DNA from: Pontederia crassipes
Lineage: Eukaryota > Streptophyta > Magnoliopsida > Commelinales > Pontederiaceae
NCBI GenBank assembly: GCA_030549335.1
Contig: CM060193.1
Coordinates: 64,395,646 to 64,459,645 of the forward strand
Direction: 5' to 3'
Length of the DNA: 64,000 nucleotides
Shown here one piece after another: positions 11,511-24,075 of the stretch. The notes beneath the pieces were generated by a model. The model saw only the letters and a program-made list of their open reading frames with translations. It had not been told where the DNA came from and made no database searches. The position numbers and the translations under genes were made by a program. The first letter of the stretch is position 1. The number at the start of each line of letters is the position of its first letter.

Positions 11511-12262
11511 CTTACATAGATCATGATTACATAATAGAACTTTAAGGCATGCATACTACTCAAGTCTAGCATAAGTCAAGCCTATCTAGAACATGCAAGA
11601 TTCATCTGTAAAACAACCCCATGACTCACATCCCAAAATACACCTTTTTGATGGTTCCTTTAGGCGTTCTTCAAAGGATGAAGCGTCAGTCGTCCCTCCC
11701 TCTCGTCCTCCTTGCCTTTGTGCACCCTCGATGCCTACAGGACTTGCCCTCACATCCTCTAGTCGGAAACAAATTGTGTAGCAAGGAAGAACACAAAAAT
11801 CGAGGAAAGATGAGTGGATGAAGAAGAAATAAAAGAGAGAGAATGGACTTTTAAGGGTGTAATAGTCGGGGTTTCATCTCATAATTCCTTCTGAGCACAT
11901 GTGATGGAGTTACAAATCTACCACCCTTACGGTAGTGAAAATGGGGAGAGAGAACGATCAAAATGGAGATCTTTCTGCCCTTTGAGCTTCCGAATGTCCA
12001 AAAATGTTTCGATCATTCGGCCGTGCGTCGATTAAGATCATCGATCGATCGGTCGTGATAACGAGTGTCTGTTCTGAATTTTGGTCGCCGGTAGTTTGGC
12101 GTACAAAATTTTAAATTTTTTCAAGATCTGAGTGTGTTACATATTATTTGGTGAATTTTTCTTTAAAAGAGACATGATGCGACATTAACCCATCACCTTC
12201 CCTCACAATGCACACGAATATTTCGTACATATCACTTTATGTTGTGTCGCATTATTGATTTG
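11511..12262. repeat. Dispersed repeat, first of two copies (pair with about 45808-46560)
   Basis: About 750 bases, from ACATAGATCATGATT to CACTTTATGTTGT, match 45808-46560 in the same orientation with mostly single-base differences. The sequence has the look of LTR DNA (CCGTGCGTCGATTAAGATC and similar). It abuts the truncated CACTA gene, so its insertion may have caused that truncation. No terminal features are recognised. Confidence 0.75.
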
Positions 12263-15189
12263 ATATGGCAAATGAAATCTTAATTTTTTTTCTAGTTCTG
12301 AATAAATAATTGAATTGATGAATTAATTTTAAATATATGTAGATACAATTAAATGTAATAATAAAAATTATAACTTGATAGATTTATTTTAATTTTTCAT
12401 TTCACCTTATTTTTTTATCATTTATCATGCCATTAATTTTACAAAGTTAGTTGAAATAAAGGAATTAATTTCAGCAATGATACTGTAGTAATATGTTTTT
12501 TTGAAAAAGAAATTCTGAACAACCGTCATATATAAAATTGTAATAAAATTGAAATGTAGTGCAATATACCATTTTCTTAAGAAAATGTTACTTTTTAAGT
12601 TTACTATTTTTTTAATACCAGGAGTGAAAACTTAAGGAAAAAAAGAAACTTCACACGGGTTCAATAGCCGGTCAGCTTTGGGTTAGAAAAAAAATTCTTC
12701 TAGTTTAAATATTTTGTTTTTCTTGTAACCATACTTATGCACAGTTAAAAACTTTTTGTATTTTAAAAACTAATGTGTATTATATGTACATTTGATGGGT
12801 TGTAAAAATGCAATAGGTTTATAATATATAACTTTTGAAATCTTATATATTATTTTTTTTATCCCTAACTTATTCATTTTGAACATATAATTGCATTCTA
12901 TGCCTCCTAGTTTATTCATTCTTATATATTATTTTTTATCCCTAATTTGCTCATTTGCAAGATTCAGAATTTAGAGAGTTTAATTTCACAACTTCATTTT
13001 CTAATGCATGCATCTTTTCTTAAGCCTCAAACTCGAGCTCAGTATTGAATAGTCAAAGTATTGTAAGTATCGTCTACTTCAACTTGCTTTTGAATTTTGT
13101 TCAATTGACTTTCAAATTTTGGACATGTTGATTTTGCATTATCAACTTTCTTTCAATTATTATGATGCATTGACCAATCATATCTGCAAAGTCAGATGTT
13201 AATAATTTAAATTCGGGAATGTTGACATATCACAATTAATCTTCTTGTTATTTTGTTTAATGTTATAGATTTGCCTATCCAAGTTTTTTATTTGATACTT
13301 TTGCGTGCAAAGTTTCTAAGTGCAGAGTGTAACATTTGTGTGAGCACAGTAAATGGATCTCGAAATATATCTTCCTTTATAGCTTGTTAAGACTTCTTCA
13401 TAGTGCTTTGTCATGATGATGATGCCTCGAAGTAAATCTCATCCTGCTGGACAATGGTGTTGTTTGCTTCCAACTTGTTGGTTTATGGTCATTTTCTTTT
13501 TTGCCATTGAGGGTGTAGAGATATGCGCGTAATAATCAAGTCGTACACAAAAGATAATTTTTGAAATGCGTACATAACTTTAAAAGAAAATTGAAGTAAA
13601 ATATAAAATAAAAATTCTCAATGTAGCTTATACAAGATAGAACAAGAATTATGAATAATAATTCTCCAACAACAACATCAAGATCTTGATGCGATAAATT
13701 TTGTAATAAATAAATTTTCTAACAAGTGTGCTAGTCTTATTAAGAAATAAAGTTCAAAGTAGGAGAAGAAAAGGTGTTCTGATGTGAAAATAGAAAATTA
13801 AAGTGTAGAAAATAAATGACAAAAAATAACATAAATTAGTGTTGATCCTTAGGATGATGGGAGATTAATATTAACTTGCATGCACAACTATGGTAGTTGA
13901 GTTATAAACATTAAAAAAAATTGATTCTTAAGATGGATTACGAGTAATTATGGCATTTCACATGGGAAAATCAAACTATCTTAATTCGCGTTAAACTTAA
14001 GACTACAAAAACCGACTCAATCCTGAGTTTAATAAGATATTATGATGCTTTAATATGAACGTCCTAAACCATCATCCAGCCATCCAGTACTGCCGGGTAA
14101 AAACTATTACACTACATGAAATTTAGCACAAACGTCAAGTTACTAAAATTGCATTATAAATGCTTCAACTCATAAGTTAATGATCAATTTACTAAGAAAT
14201 AATAAAGTATAGAATTAATCATCACATACTCAATTTGTATTATAATTCTACAATATAATATGCTTAGCTAAAGGAATTAAACATCACATTCATAATCAAA
14301 AGAAATCGAATAAACTATATTAAATTAAAATTAATCAATGAGTCCATGAAATTTTCTCTTAAAATGAAATCCTCTATTACAGAACAAATTGAGCATTAAA
14401 CGTGTGAGAAAAGAGCATCCAAACAGTATGTAAAAAATAAAATTAGCGTTGCAAAGTACAAATGTCGAGTTACTCCGCAAATTCCTCCGAACAATCATCG
14501 AAAAATTTTAAAATCATCTTCTACAAAGTAGCATGGCTCCTGAGTCTCAAGCACCACATTCTTTGCCTCCTAGGACCTTCCTTTATAGTTTCCAAGTGTT
14601 CTGACAATTTTCATAGAGTTACAATTTAATTGAGAGTCTTTTCATGCCAAAAGAAGAAAATTTTGAATTAGACTCCAATGGGACTTTAAAATCATTCAAA
14701 ATTATTTTCAATTTTTTTTATAGCTTATTGTAAGATTTGGAGTCTGTTTGCATTTGAAATTCTTGAGAAAATTCATTAAAATATTAATTTTATGTTTGTC
14801 ATAGCCCATGACACGTTTGTAATGCCTCAAATAGTGTTCGAATCTGAGCTTAAATATGATTTCACAACCCATGATATCATGACTCTTGTAGTATCAGAAT
14901 TGGAGTAAAAGTGTAAATTTCACAGTCCTTGAGATTTTGATCATGACCCATGACTCGGATAACTCTATCACAATTTTTTTGTCAGGGTCGTTATAGCTCT
15001 GTGATGACTAGTTATACTTAACTTTCAGCTCACGACAACTTTACTAATTTTTGCTTTCTGACTCTATTTTGACTTTGATTTTGGTGCAATTTTTTTAGTG
15101 GCTTCAAAGTTTTTTTCTTGTGATTTTTCAGATAATAAAATAAAAAAGTTGGGTAAATTTTTATTTATATAATATTAAAGTAAATAAGC
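12263..15189. other. Long AT-rich stretch without recognisable genes
   Basis: I see no convincing coding frame, LTR pair or TIR pair. Short phrases such as CCCATGACTCGG near 14950 recall LTR DNA but are not sufficient to call one. It may be old degraded repeat DNA. Confidence 0.5.
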
Positions 15190-18100
15190 TTATAAAATGA
15201 TGCATGTTATGAGAAAATAATCGAAATAAACTTAAATGCAAAACCAATTATATGTTTGATTGTGCATGCATCAATTATACTAAAGTATTTTCATTTCTTA
15301 GATCATCAAAATTAATTATGTAAACATTGTTATCTTTAAAATTAGTATGCTAAATTTTCTCATTTTCATCAAGCAAATATTTGTCTCTTTCAAATTTAAC
15401 TAAGTAATTTTTATTATTGTTGACTCGTACTATTAAGTTATGTTTCAAATTTTCAACCAATTAAATATTTTCTAGATAATTCTTTTCATCTATACCAACA
15501 TTACCCCTAGACCAATTACACTTTCCTTTCTATAGTCTCCAAAAGTAACATTTCCTCGAATTTGTTTTTCTAACATTGCAAAATTTAATGTATCACTGGT
15601 CATACAACTTGAGTATTCACTATCTAAATACTATTTATCTTTATTATCCTTTGGAGCTTCGTACAAAAAAGAAGTTGAAAGGTTTATCCTTTTGGTACCA
15701 AACTTGCTTCGGTTTATTTTGGTTAGGGGTGGTTCCTTTTGGGACACAAATCTTCTTCATGTCAATATTTATTCCTTTCATAATTTTCCGTTTATAAAAG
15801 TAATGCCCTTCATATCTACAATGAAACAAGTAATATGAGACATTGCATGATAATTATGTGAATAAGATTCTTTTATCTTTTTTTTTCCTAAGTCAAAGTC
15901 CATATTTATTAAAAGGTCTTTTTTGTTTAGATAACATTACATCTAATATCTTTTCACCATTAGAAAGTTTCTCAAGTTCTTTTTTTTTTAAATGTTAATT
16001 TGATTACTCAATGAATCAACAATACAAGTATGTTTTGAGAGCATTATTTTACGTTTTCAATTCTTCAATCAAGAATTTCAAACTATAATCTTCTTCATTC
16101 AATAAATTATAATTTTCACACTGTGATAGTATCAATATGCTCATGTTTCTTTTTAGATTTTCAAAGTCTATTTTCAAATTATCATATTTCTTTTTTAGAC
16201 ATCCATATTTGTCAAGAAGAATAACAAATTCATTATACGTATATAGGCCTCATGACTTATCACATTCATTATCACTTGAACCACATGAGTTAGATGACCT
16301 CATGACTATTTATCATAAAACGTATATAGGCCTTCCTTATCACCACTTGAAAAGTTAGAGTCATTTTTTTTCATCTTCACTCTCATCCCAAGTAGTTCAA
16401 GAGAGCTTTTTTTTAATTTGCCTCTTCCTTTTCTTTCTTAGTCAGATTCGAAAACTCATTTTTATAATGTCAAACTTTCTTGAATTCAAAGCAAGTCACT
16501 TGTTTCTTATTTGATGAAGACCTTTCCTTGACAAGTTCATTTTTCTTCTTTGTTTGACAAACTTAAGATATTTGTCAAACTTATTGGCATACAACACAAA
16601 TTTACTTTATCGAAATATTCATATTCTTCACTTATTTCCTGCTTATCTCCATTTACTTTCAAGGTGAAAGTTGCCTTCTTGGGAGCACTTGCTTGTCCTT
16701 CTTCTTTGATTTTAATCTTCTACGTCAAGAATGATCTTATGAGATTTTATTAAGTCCTTGTCTTCAATCACGATTCTTCTCGTGTGCCACTTGGAAGAAA
16801 CCTAAGAAAAATTTTAATCTTTTGTGGACTAGTTCTTGACTCTCCCAAGAAAATTAAATCCTTCACAGTGTCATTAAATAAACAATCATTTTATTTATAA
16901 ATTCATTTCAATGCATCTTAAAGGAATTATATTGATGGTTCCAAATATTTAGTGTAGACTCTTTTACTTTGTCGGTACTATCATGAGTAATAATAATTTT
17001 TTTTCATATTTCATAAATATTTAGACAAGTAAAAATATAATTAAATTTGATGGAATGCAAAGCATAATCGAAAATATTTTAGATTTCCAATTTAATTTCT
17101 TTTTTGCCATATTCCAATAATTTATCATGTAAATTAAAATTATTTTCAATCACACTCCAAATGTCATTGTCCATATAGAGCAAACATATACTTGCATTAT
17201 AAGGATTTAACGGTCGTCGGACCCCTTAAAAGAGGTCTCATGGTGAAACGTCTAACCACGGCCGTTAGATGCACAATTAATGATGGATCTCCATAGGCGC
17301 GCGAACCGGATGGGTTTGGAGCCTGGTTCAGCTATTTTCTTGTTAAACCGGCGATTTTGAAGATGTGCGAACGGCTCTGCTTTCCCCTCTCCTCTCTCGC
17401 TGCCATCTCTCTCTTGACGGTGAGCCCATTCTTTAGACCACTAGACAACGAGCCACAGTCCCTCTCCATCGGCAGGTGAAAATGTCTTCCTCTTCTTTTA
17501 CCGTTTGTTCACTATTGGAAGCCCTATTTTTTCTACGTTTGTTTAGATTTTTTGCAAGATTTTGTTCTCATATTTCATTTTTTGTTCTTCAAACTAGCAG
17601 ACGACAAGCCCCAACCTTATTCCTAGCAGACGGTGAGTCGCGGTCCCTCTTCATCGGCATGTGAAAATTTCTTTCTTCCTCCTTGTCTTACTGATTGTTC
17701 GCAGATTTTTGTTCGATGTTCCCATTTTTTGCAGAGTTTTTTGTTTGTTTTTTTTCCCCAAGCCCCAACTTTGTCTGCTGCTCGGTGAGGAAACTGCAGC
17801 AGGTGAGAGGAGAGGAAAATAGGCTAAATCGAGAGGGGGGAAAGAAAGGATCTGCCGCCCTACTGCTTCTTCAGTTAAGTGGGAGCCATAAACCGGGGAA
17901 GGGTTGGATTGGGTTGCAGGAGCACATGGCAAATCCCACGCGCTCCCACCGCATCTTGTACATTTGTATATTTAATTCTTTCCCCTTCCATTACAGGTGT
18001 TGCATCTAATGTGTGTTCATCGCCGTCAAGAGAGAGATGGCAAGGAGAGGTGAGAAACGTTTTCCAAGTACGAGGAGAAATGTTCCCAAAACCAGGAGAA

Positions 18101-18300
18101 ATCGCTGAATCGCTGAACCAAGCTTCGCATGCGGTTCGCGCGCCTATGGAAATCCACCATTAATCGTGCATCCAACGACCGTGATTAGGCGTCTCACCGT
18201 GAGACCACTTTTAAGGGGTCTCACGGCCATTAAATCCGCTTTTTTCTAATATTTCACCAAGAAAAAAAATGAGACACGAAAGATTGGTGAGCGATTTGTG
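15190..18300 (-). mobile_element. Fossil Copia LTR retrotransposon interior (Sirevirus-like), heavily decayed
   Basis: Read on the minus strand, it holds gag (UBN2-type) sequence around 17200-16700 with DNDIWSVIENNF, a zinc-knuckle region near 16490-16440, an aspartic-protease-region signature with YLDSE near 15650-15600, and pre-integrase sequence down to about 15200. This is the usual Copia order. A WVPKGT-like segment between knuckle and protease suggests the Sirevirus side of the superfamily. No LTRs could be identified. It is old, with many breaks (well over ten), and cannot be dated from LTRs. A Mutator-like element is inserted in its gag end. Confidence 0.7.
17203..18237. mobile_element. 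Mutator-like (MULE-type) non-autonomous element with TIRs of about 105 bases
   Basis: The left arm starts GGATTTAACGG and runs through ACCCCTTAAAAG and GGCGCGCGAACC. The right arm is its inverse, ending CCATTAAATCC, with about 85 percent agreement over some 105 bases. Long TIRs with a short non-transposase interior are typical of non-autonomous MULEs. A 9-base target duplication is not clear (GCATTATAA against GCTTTTTTC), so superfamily assignment is provisional. The interior holds two imperfect direct copies (about 17415-17510 and 17625-17700), each with a GGTGAG then a GGCAKGTGAAAAT stretch, and a TTTTTTGCAG sequence, features that could come from a captured gene fragment. No protein is recognised. 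Confidence 0.75.
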
Positions 18301-18769
18301 TAAAGTTATTTGATATTATGATTTTAAAAATGTTTCAATCTTAAAAATAAGATTAATCTTAGTTTAATATCAATTGTTCGATGAAAAGAATAAAAAAGAA
18401 GCACGAAGGAGGATGAAGTAGTGGAGAGGACGGGTGACGTCTGATCGCGCAAAATCTGATCTACTCGTCCCATGCTATCCTCCATATGCCACAAAGGGAA
18501 GACACGATTTAGACGGTGGACTCCATCCCTTGTTCCGACTATTCCACCTGCATGGCCTTATCGAGCCGTTCATTAATGCCCTGCCAGCTTTCCTGCACGA
18601 ATCTCGTCCTTGGATACTAAAATGACCATGGCCATCGTGAGTGGATGAAGGACCGTTGTGAGAGAGACCTGGTTGTTGCATGCACCCTCACCCTCTCCCT
18701 CTCCCTCTCTTCATTATTTAGACCGCTGTAAGTGGAGGATGGAATTCTGAGAGAGAAATCCAACCCATC
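18301..18769. other. No gene recognised; short CCCTCT-rich tract
   Basis: The only notable feature is an imperfect CCCTCT run at about 18685-18712. The short frames on either strand have no known domain. Confidence 0.5.
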
Positions 18770-20432
18770 GAACCATTCGTAATTTGTCAAAAATCGTCGA
18801 AAATGAGATAGCATTCGCGTGAAAATGATGTGTCGCAAACTATTTTCAACGGTTATCACACAACCATCGAAATCTTCGATGGTCTATTTGGCGGGCTAAG
18901 CCGTCGAACAATGAAGAGTTGAGACGGTTTTGGCCGTCGATATGTATCGACGGTTTGAGCAGTCGATACTATCGACGGTTCTAACCGTCGAAATATACAT
19001 CGACGGTTTGAGCCGTCGATAACTTCGTTGGTATTTGACGGCTCAAGCTGTCATTAAATTTCGACGATTAAAACCGTCGATGCTTATCGACGGATTTGAC
19101 CGTCTAAACATTTTGACGGTTCGAACCGTTGGTACCAATTTAAAAAAAAAATTGACATGAATGAATTAAATGAATTAATTTAATAAAAAAACATAATGAA
19201 TTAAATGACTAAATTGAAATTAAATGTCGCGCGTAACGTCAAATGTCATATGTCCAAACGTCAAATACAACACCTAGAAGCTACTTACACTTTTAAAGTT
19301 GTTGAAATAAGAAACCTCACAATGCTCTTCAAGCAAGAAAACAATGTCTTCTACAAAAAATGAAAGTACATTAACATACATAGAGAAAAAATACACTGCA
19401 GGAAGTCGTACCCCGCCAGAATTAGCCGCCGTCCGGACTAGTCTCCATCGACCGGCGGGCCAGATCCGGCGGCCGCGGCCGGATCGGGCCGCCGCGCGCG
19501 GCCGGACCCCAAACCGCCTTGGTAGAATCGGACGAATCGAACGCTGGAACGACGAACGACGGCGTGGTGGGGGGAGGGGGGGGGGGAGCGGCCGGAGGAT
19601 GGGGGAACTTACCGGTACTTGCGCCGGAGACGAACGGTTGCAGATTTTGCGTCGGGTCACGCAGGCGGTGCACGGCGGCTCGCTCAGTCGGCGGGTCGGG
19701 AGCGCAGGTCGTCGCCAAATCGGAGTGAAGCAAGCAATCGGGAGGGAGGAAAACCGAAATAGTGAAAGAGGGGTCGGATATTTATATAGTCCATTTTCGA
19801 CGTCAGAACCATTGAAATGTAGGTAAATAATATAAAATATTAATTCAAATTCGGATGGCCCAAACCGCTGAAAGTTTTGACGATTCTTACCGTCGCATAA
19901 TATAATATTATATATCAAGTGAAATAGAAATATAAATTATATATCTTCCATTTCGACGGTCGAAACCGTCGATAAAATTTAATTCATATATAAAATAAGT
20001 TCAAATTCTGACGGTTCTAACCGTTAAAAATTTCGACGGTTTCCCAAACCCTCGCAACTTTCGACGGCCAGAACCATCGAAAGTAAAAATATAGATAAAC
20101 TATTAAGTGTTATTAACGTTAACATATTTCGACGGCTAAGCCCGTTGAAAGTTTCGATGGGTAAAAGAACCGTCGAAACTATCGACGGTCAGAGCCGTCG
20201 AAAGACCACATGGAAAACTAATCGCCCAGACTTACTGTCTTCAACGGTTATGAGCATCGATAATTTCGATGAAACATACACCGTCATAAGTTCAGACGGC
20301 CAGAACCATCAAAAATTTCTCCGACCATAATTACAACGGATATTTCGATCCTTCGGAAAATCCTTCAGTACTTTAGACGGATTTGGGCCCGTTGAAAATG
20401 AACCGTCGAAAATCTTGCTTTTTCTTATAGTG
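18770..20432. mobile_element. CACTA-type non-autonomous element (element D), right terminus only
   Basis: The segment is dense in CGACGGTT/AACCGTCG motifs in both orientations on either side of a GC-rich core, and ends TTGCTTTTTCTTATAGTG, a variant of the terminus of element B. A matching CACTA start is not visible, so the left boundary is approximate and the element may be truncated. The layout (subterminal repeats, GC-rich centre with GATCCGG motifs, subterminal repeats) is that of element B. Confidence 0.7.
19385..19760. repeat. GC-rich core of CACTA D, with a poly-G tract
   Basis: Contains degenerate GATCCGGCGGCCGCGG-type units at about 21-22-base spacing (19450-19510) and a G-rich run at about 19567-19587 that is a candidate quadruplex former. 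The long frames on both strands (up to 214 codons) overlap one another and have no recognisable domain. Confidence 0.6.
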
Positions 20433-21123
20433 ACTCAACCATTTGAAAGTTTATACTATGACCTGTTAAGGATACATAGTTGCTTAATTAATTTGATAGC
20501 CAAAAGTTATGGCCACATAATTGCTCAATCAACATATAAGCTCATACTATATCTTCTCAACGATATATAGCTGTCCAACTATTATGTGAGCCAACACTAT
20601 AATTTATCAATACATAGCTGCTCAAACATCTATGTTACTCGCTTTACCCTAGAAACACCTTGCATGCATACTCTGGACGACACACGTCTTCTCGTGCACG
20701 ATTTCGATTTCTTCGTATTTGTATGCTTACATATTTGGTCAATTGCATTACAAATATTATGCAACACCAGTGAATATTTCTTTTGCCCTCATATTTTCTA
20801 ATTTTAAGTCAACTGCTTTTCTAGTCATGGCTCGACAGGCTGGATATAATTTTAACATTTGAGTGCATCGCTATAGTAGCAACACTAACTCATTATTTTG
20901 AAATATAGTTAAGAGTCCAAGGGAAATCTTCGAACTTATTAAGTCCTTATAGACTCACACTTTGACAAATATTATAAGTAATTCATCAAATCTTATGGTC
21001 GACTTAGCATACAATGTACGTAACCAAATACAGCGGTGGAGACTCTCACTAAATGAGTGTATGCCATAAACTCATAACACCACACATACTGAAGTTCAGA
21101 CGTCTATCCATATCGCCTGACCT
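20433..21123. other. No gene recognised
   Basis: Recurrent phrases such as CATAGCTGCTCAA and ATAGTTGCTTAAT (20460-20630) indicate weak internal repetition. The stretch may be LTR DNA from an unidentified element split by CACTA E. Confidence 0.4.
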
Positions 21124-21799
21124 CACTACAACAAATATAATCTATAGTTACAAATTATTTCATGAATATAAGCTCAATTATCGTGATTATAAGTTATTAG
21201 TCACGAATAAAATTGTGACAGCAACTCGTGGATATTGATGACGTTGCAACTGATGAGTAGCCACAAAAGTTATTTTTATGGCTATAAATATCATAATAAT
21301 TAATGTAAGTACTAAACATTAATAAATGTGGATAATGATATCATTCATGGCAAATACCTTGATATTGACAAGGAAAGTTTTGTGGGCATTATTGATTGAC
21401 TTTCATGGTTAATTATATTTGAGACTATTAGCAAGTTTTATTTCCACAAAAAAATATGTAACAATTACAAGTAAAATTTTCATGATACATAGCCAAAAAT
21501 TTTTGTAATACGAAATTAAAAATGATTGATCATTTTTAATTATTACTCACAAATTATTTTATAGATAAAAATAATTTTATCTATAAAACATGAAATAAAT
21601 AATTGAGTAGACACATTCCATAAAATAAAAAATGATAATTTTTTGAAAATTCTCATGCTATTGATTATAGGATTCAATAACAATAATTCATGCAAAATAA
21701 AACTATTAAGAAATTTCAACTTACATTATCAAAGTATTCTATGACATAACATTATAAAGAAATCCATGCTAAAAGAAAGTTAACATAATCTAAGTTTTA

Positions 21800-22760
21800 T
21801 AATTGAAAGAAAGCTTCCAACTTCTCATCCATCTTTCTTTGACGATCCTCCATCGCAGTCATCTTTTCTTGTTGATCTTGAATTTATTCTTTTTAACATT
21901 CAATATATGCCTGTTGAAATTTTATAAGTTGCAAATGCTCTTCAAATAGTTTCTCAGCTTCATCACATTGTCACCTCTCTTCTTTCAATTGTTCTTCTGT
22001 GACAACATTAACCCTTGAAGAAGGACATAGACCATAACCTAAAACCTTGAGAATATCCTGGTTTTGTACACATTACTTGTTGAAAATTTTGTTCTTTTGT
22101 CATTGATGGTTCTATTCCAAATTGTACAACAACTTTCATGACCTCAGCTTGTATAACAACCATGGCATCTTATAAAATAAATCGACAAAAAAATAATTTA
22201 AAATAAAATGGCTATAATTATGCACAATTACAAATTGCACATACATACTTTTCTTTGACTTCATCATGATTCCATCCTTTGTCCTCTTTGAAATGAACAT
22301 GTTTGTACATCTTAATTTCGCCACCAGTAATATTAGGAGAATCTCACTACATATTGTACAAACAAATAAGAAGTTACTACAATTTAGCATTTAATATCAT
22401 GCAAGAAAAATAATTAAATATAAATAATAAATTTAATTAACAATGTAAAGCTAATACAAAAAATATGAAGAAATATCATATTAAAAATTCTTAACCATAA
22501 ATGGATCAAAACATCATTCATAAATTTTTAATCCAAGGAGAGGCATAATGTCCTTTAAATGATAAACACCTCCATTTTATCCGATAAATAAATACCTTAG
22601 TTTGTAATGAATCACATACCGTATCATGAAGATGGAGAAAATACTTCAAACCTCCACAATGATGTACCACTTGGTTTTTACGGTTGTTAGAATTAATCCC
22701 ACTTCGTTTCTAGTCAAACAGTACATTTTCACATGGTAATAATAGAACAACAAAAAATAT
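21800..22760 (-). pseudogene. Transposase_24-family remnant of CACTA E
   Basis: Near 22740-22640 the minus strand reads SGINSNNRKNQVVHHCGG, the Ser-Gly...Asn-Arg...Gly-Gly pattern of plant Transposase_24. A downstream block (22390-22250) contains KLRCTNMFISKRTKDGI, and the C-terminal side (21930-21800) is a Gln/Glu/Lys-rich segment with QDQQEKMTAMEDRQRKMDEK, a likely coiled coil usual at the end of these proteins. Frames are interrupted, although introns could explain some gaps. No Tnp2-type transposase is seen in the element, so it would have depended on another copy to move. Confidence 0.65.
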
Positions 22761-22989
22761 ACTTAGAAAAATATCACAATTATTATATAAAGTAGTATGT
22801 CGTACCTGAACCTTTTCTTCTAAAAAGTGACCGCATTTTAGTTCTCAATTACATTGCGAGAAACCAACATATCGATTTATAGTGCTAATGCATTTCCGTC
22901 CTTCTTTTCAAATATCATGATTACGGTAATCTTGATTACTACAACATCATATATTAACAATTCATGTGTTAAAGCCAACAGTTACCATT

Positions 22990-24075
22990 TTATTTCCTAA
23001 GTTAACTTTTGCATCTCCGGTCTCGGTGAGCCACCTCTCGCTCTAGCACGTCGGACACCGCCTCCGTGCATGAGGAGGTTGTCAAGCTGCCTATTGTGCA
23101 GAGGTAGCCCTTGATGACCGCATCTGACGTGGAGGCGGCCCCTGATCTGGCTGCATCTCACGTGAAGGCTGTCCTCGATGGCCGTCCCAGCACGTGAGGC
23201 GGCCGGCGACGAATGTGGGATGCCCCTTTGCAGGAGAGACGCTTGTCGGCCACCTCTCGGGCAGAGGAAACCCTCGACGGCCGCCCCAGCGCGTGAGGCA
23301 GCTAGAGAGGGCCGACTCTGTGTGAGAGGCGGCTCGTCAACTGCCTCACGTGTTGCCCATGGCCGCCTCTGCACGAGAGGCAGCTTGCCGACCACCTCAC
23401 ATGCTGGGGCGTCCATCAAGGGCCGCCTCACGTGCTGGGGTGACTGTCAGGAGCCGCCACTGCGCGAGTATCGGCTCGCCGATCATGTCTCACGCAGAGG
23501 CGGCCCTTTTCGGTCGCCTCACGCGCTGGGATGACCATGGGGGCTGCTTCTGCGTGAAAGGCAGATCGTCGGCTGCCTCATGCACTGGGGCGACAATTGA
23601 AGGCCGCCTCTGCGCGAGAATCAGCTCACCGGCCACCTCTCGCATAGAGGTGGCCCTTGACAGCCACCTCTCGCGGAGAGGCAGCCCTTGATGGCCGCCC
23701 AGCACGTGAGGCGGGCGACGACCCGCCTCTGCACGAGAGGTAGGTCACTGGTCACCTCTTGCGTACAGGCGGCCCTCGACAGCCACCCTAGCGCGTGAGG
23801 CGGCCGGTGAGCCGCCTCTGACCGTCAGGGGCCGCTTCTGTGCAAGAATCGGCTTTCGGGTCTCCTCTCACACAGAGGCGGCCCTCGATGGCCACCCCAG
23901 CGCCCGCGTTCGGCGGCCATCGATGGCGGCCTCAAGCACTAGGGCAGCGATCGATGGCCGCCTCTGAGCGGCTGCGTCCTTTTGCGCAGAGCAAGGTTCA
24001 ACGGCCGCCTCTACACATTGGGAGACCATCTACGACGGCGTCCCTGCGTGGACACGTCCCTGCCGCCGACTCAGA
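22990..24075. repeat. GC-rich minisatellite, period about 30 bases, inside CACTA E
   Basis: Degenerate units about 29-31 bases long carry the core GCCTCTCGCGCAGAGGC, itself an inverted repeat (GCCTCT/AGAGGC) that could form a small hairpin. It is followed by a GGCCCTYGAYGGC-like spacer. About 35 units fit. The same unit makes up the array at 33.7 kb in a different CACTA-like element. All frames through it on both strands are repeat translations. Confidence 0.85.

Larger units (their letters stand above)
6040..11520 (-). mobile_element. Decayed CACTA transposon carrying transposase genes (element C), interrupted by a solo LTR
   Basis: On the minus strand this locus reads DUF4216-type protein remains (11520 to 11226, then 8302 to 8080 after the LTR) and then a Transposase_24-type gene (7872 to 6420). 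This is the usual gene order of plant CACTA elements. Its downstream side ends in short palindromic motifs around CCACGG/CCGTGG and GTCGTGGCAAATT (6050-6230), which look like subterminal repeats. I could not find either CACTA terminus. The upstream part (Tnp2 and DUF4218 regions) is missing, cut off near 11510 by an unrelated repeat. Confidence 0.65.
8080..11520 (-). pseudogene. CACTA transposase-region remnant with DUF4216 domain, split by a solo LTR
   Basis: At 11520-11390 the minus strand reads NSGVCVKGSTDGEN, then YGILKDIIELEYTRGN and VILFECTWFD, the typical DUF4216 sequence found C-terminal to Tnp2 in plant CACTA transposases. The domain continues on the other side of the LTR as AQRWVIIQTKTRSW (about 8300-8255), followed by an acidic tail (NECDDEAESDDEPEE-like) ending near 8080. 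The tail is usual for this protein family. A stop lies before the LTR junction, so the gene was probably already decaying. The N-terminal catalytic part is absent from the window. Confidence 0.75.

Noticed and set aside
17879-18163. 94-codon frame in the MULE-type element
   Set aside because: It runs into the TIR and has no recognisable domain.
19274-19918. Overlapping frames of 103-214 codons on both strands
   Set aside because: They lie in the GC-rich core of CACTA D, where stops are rare by composition. No known motif.
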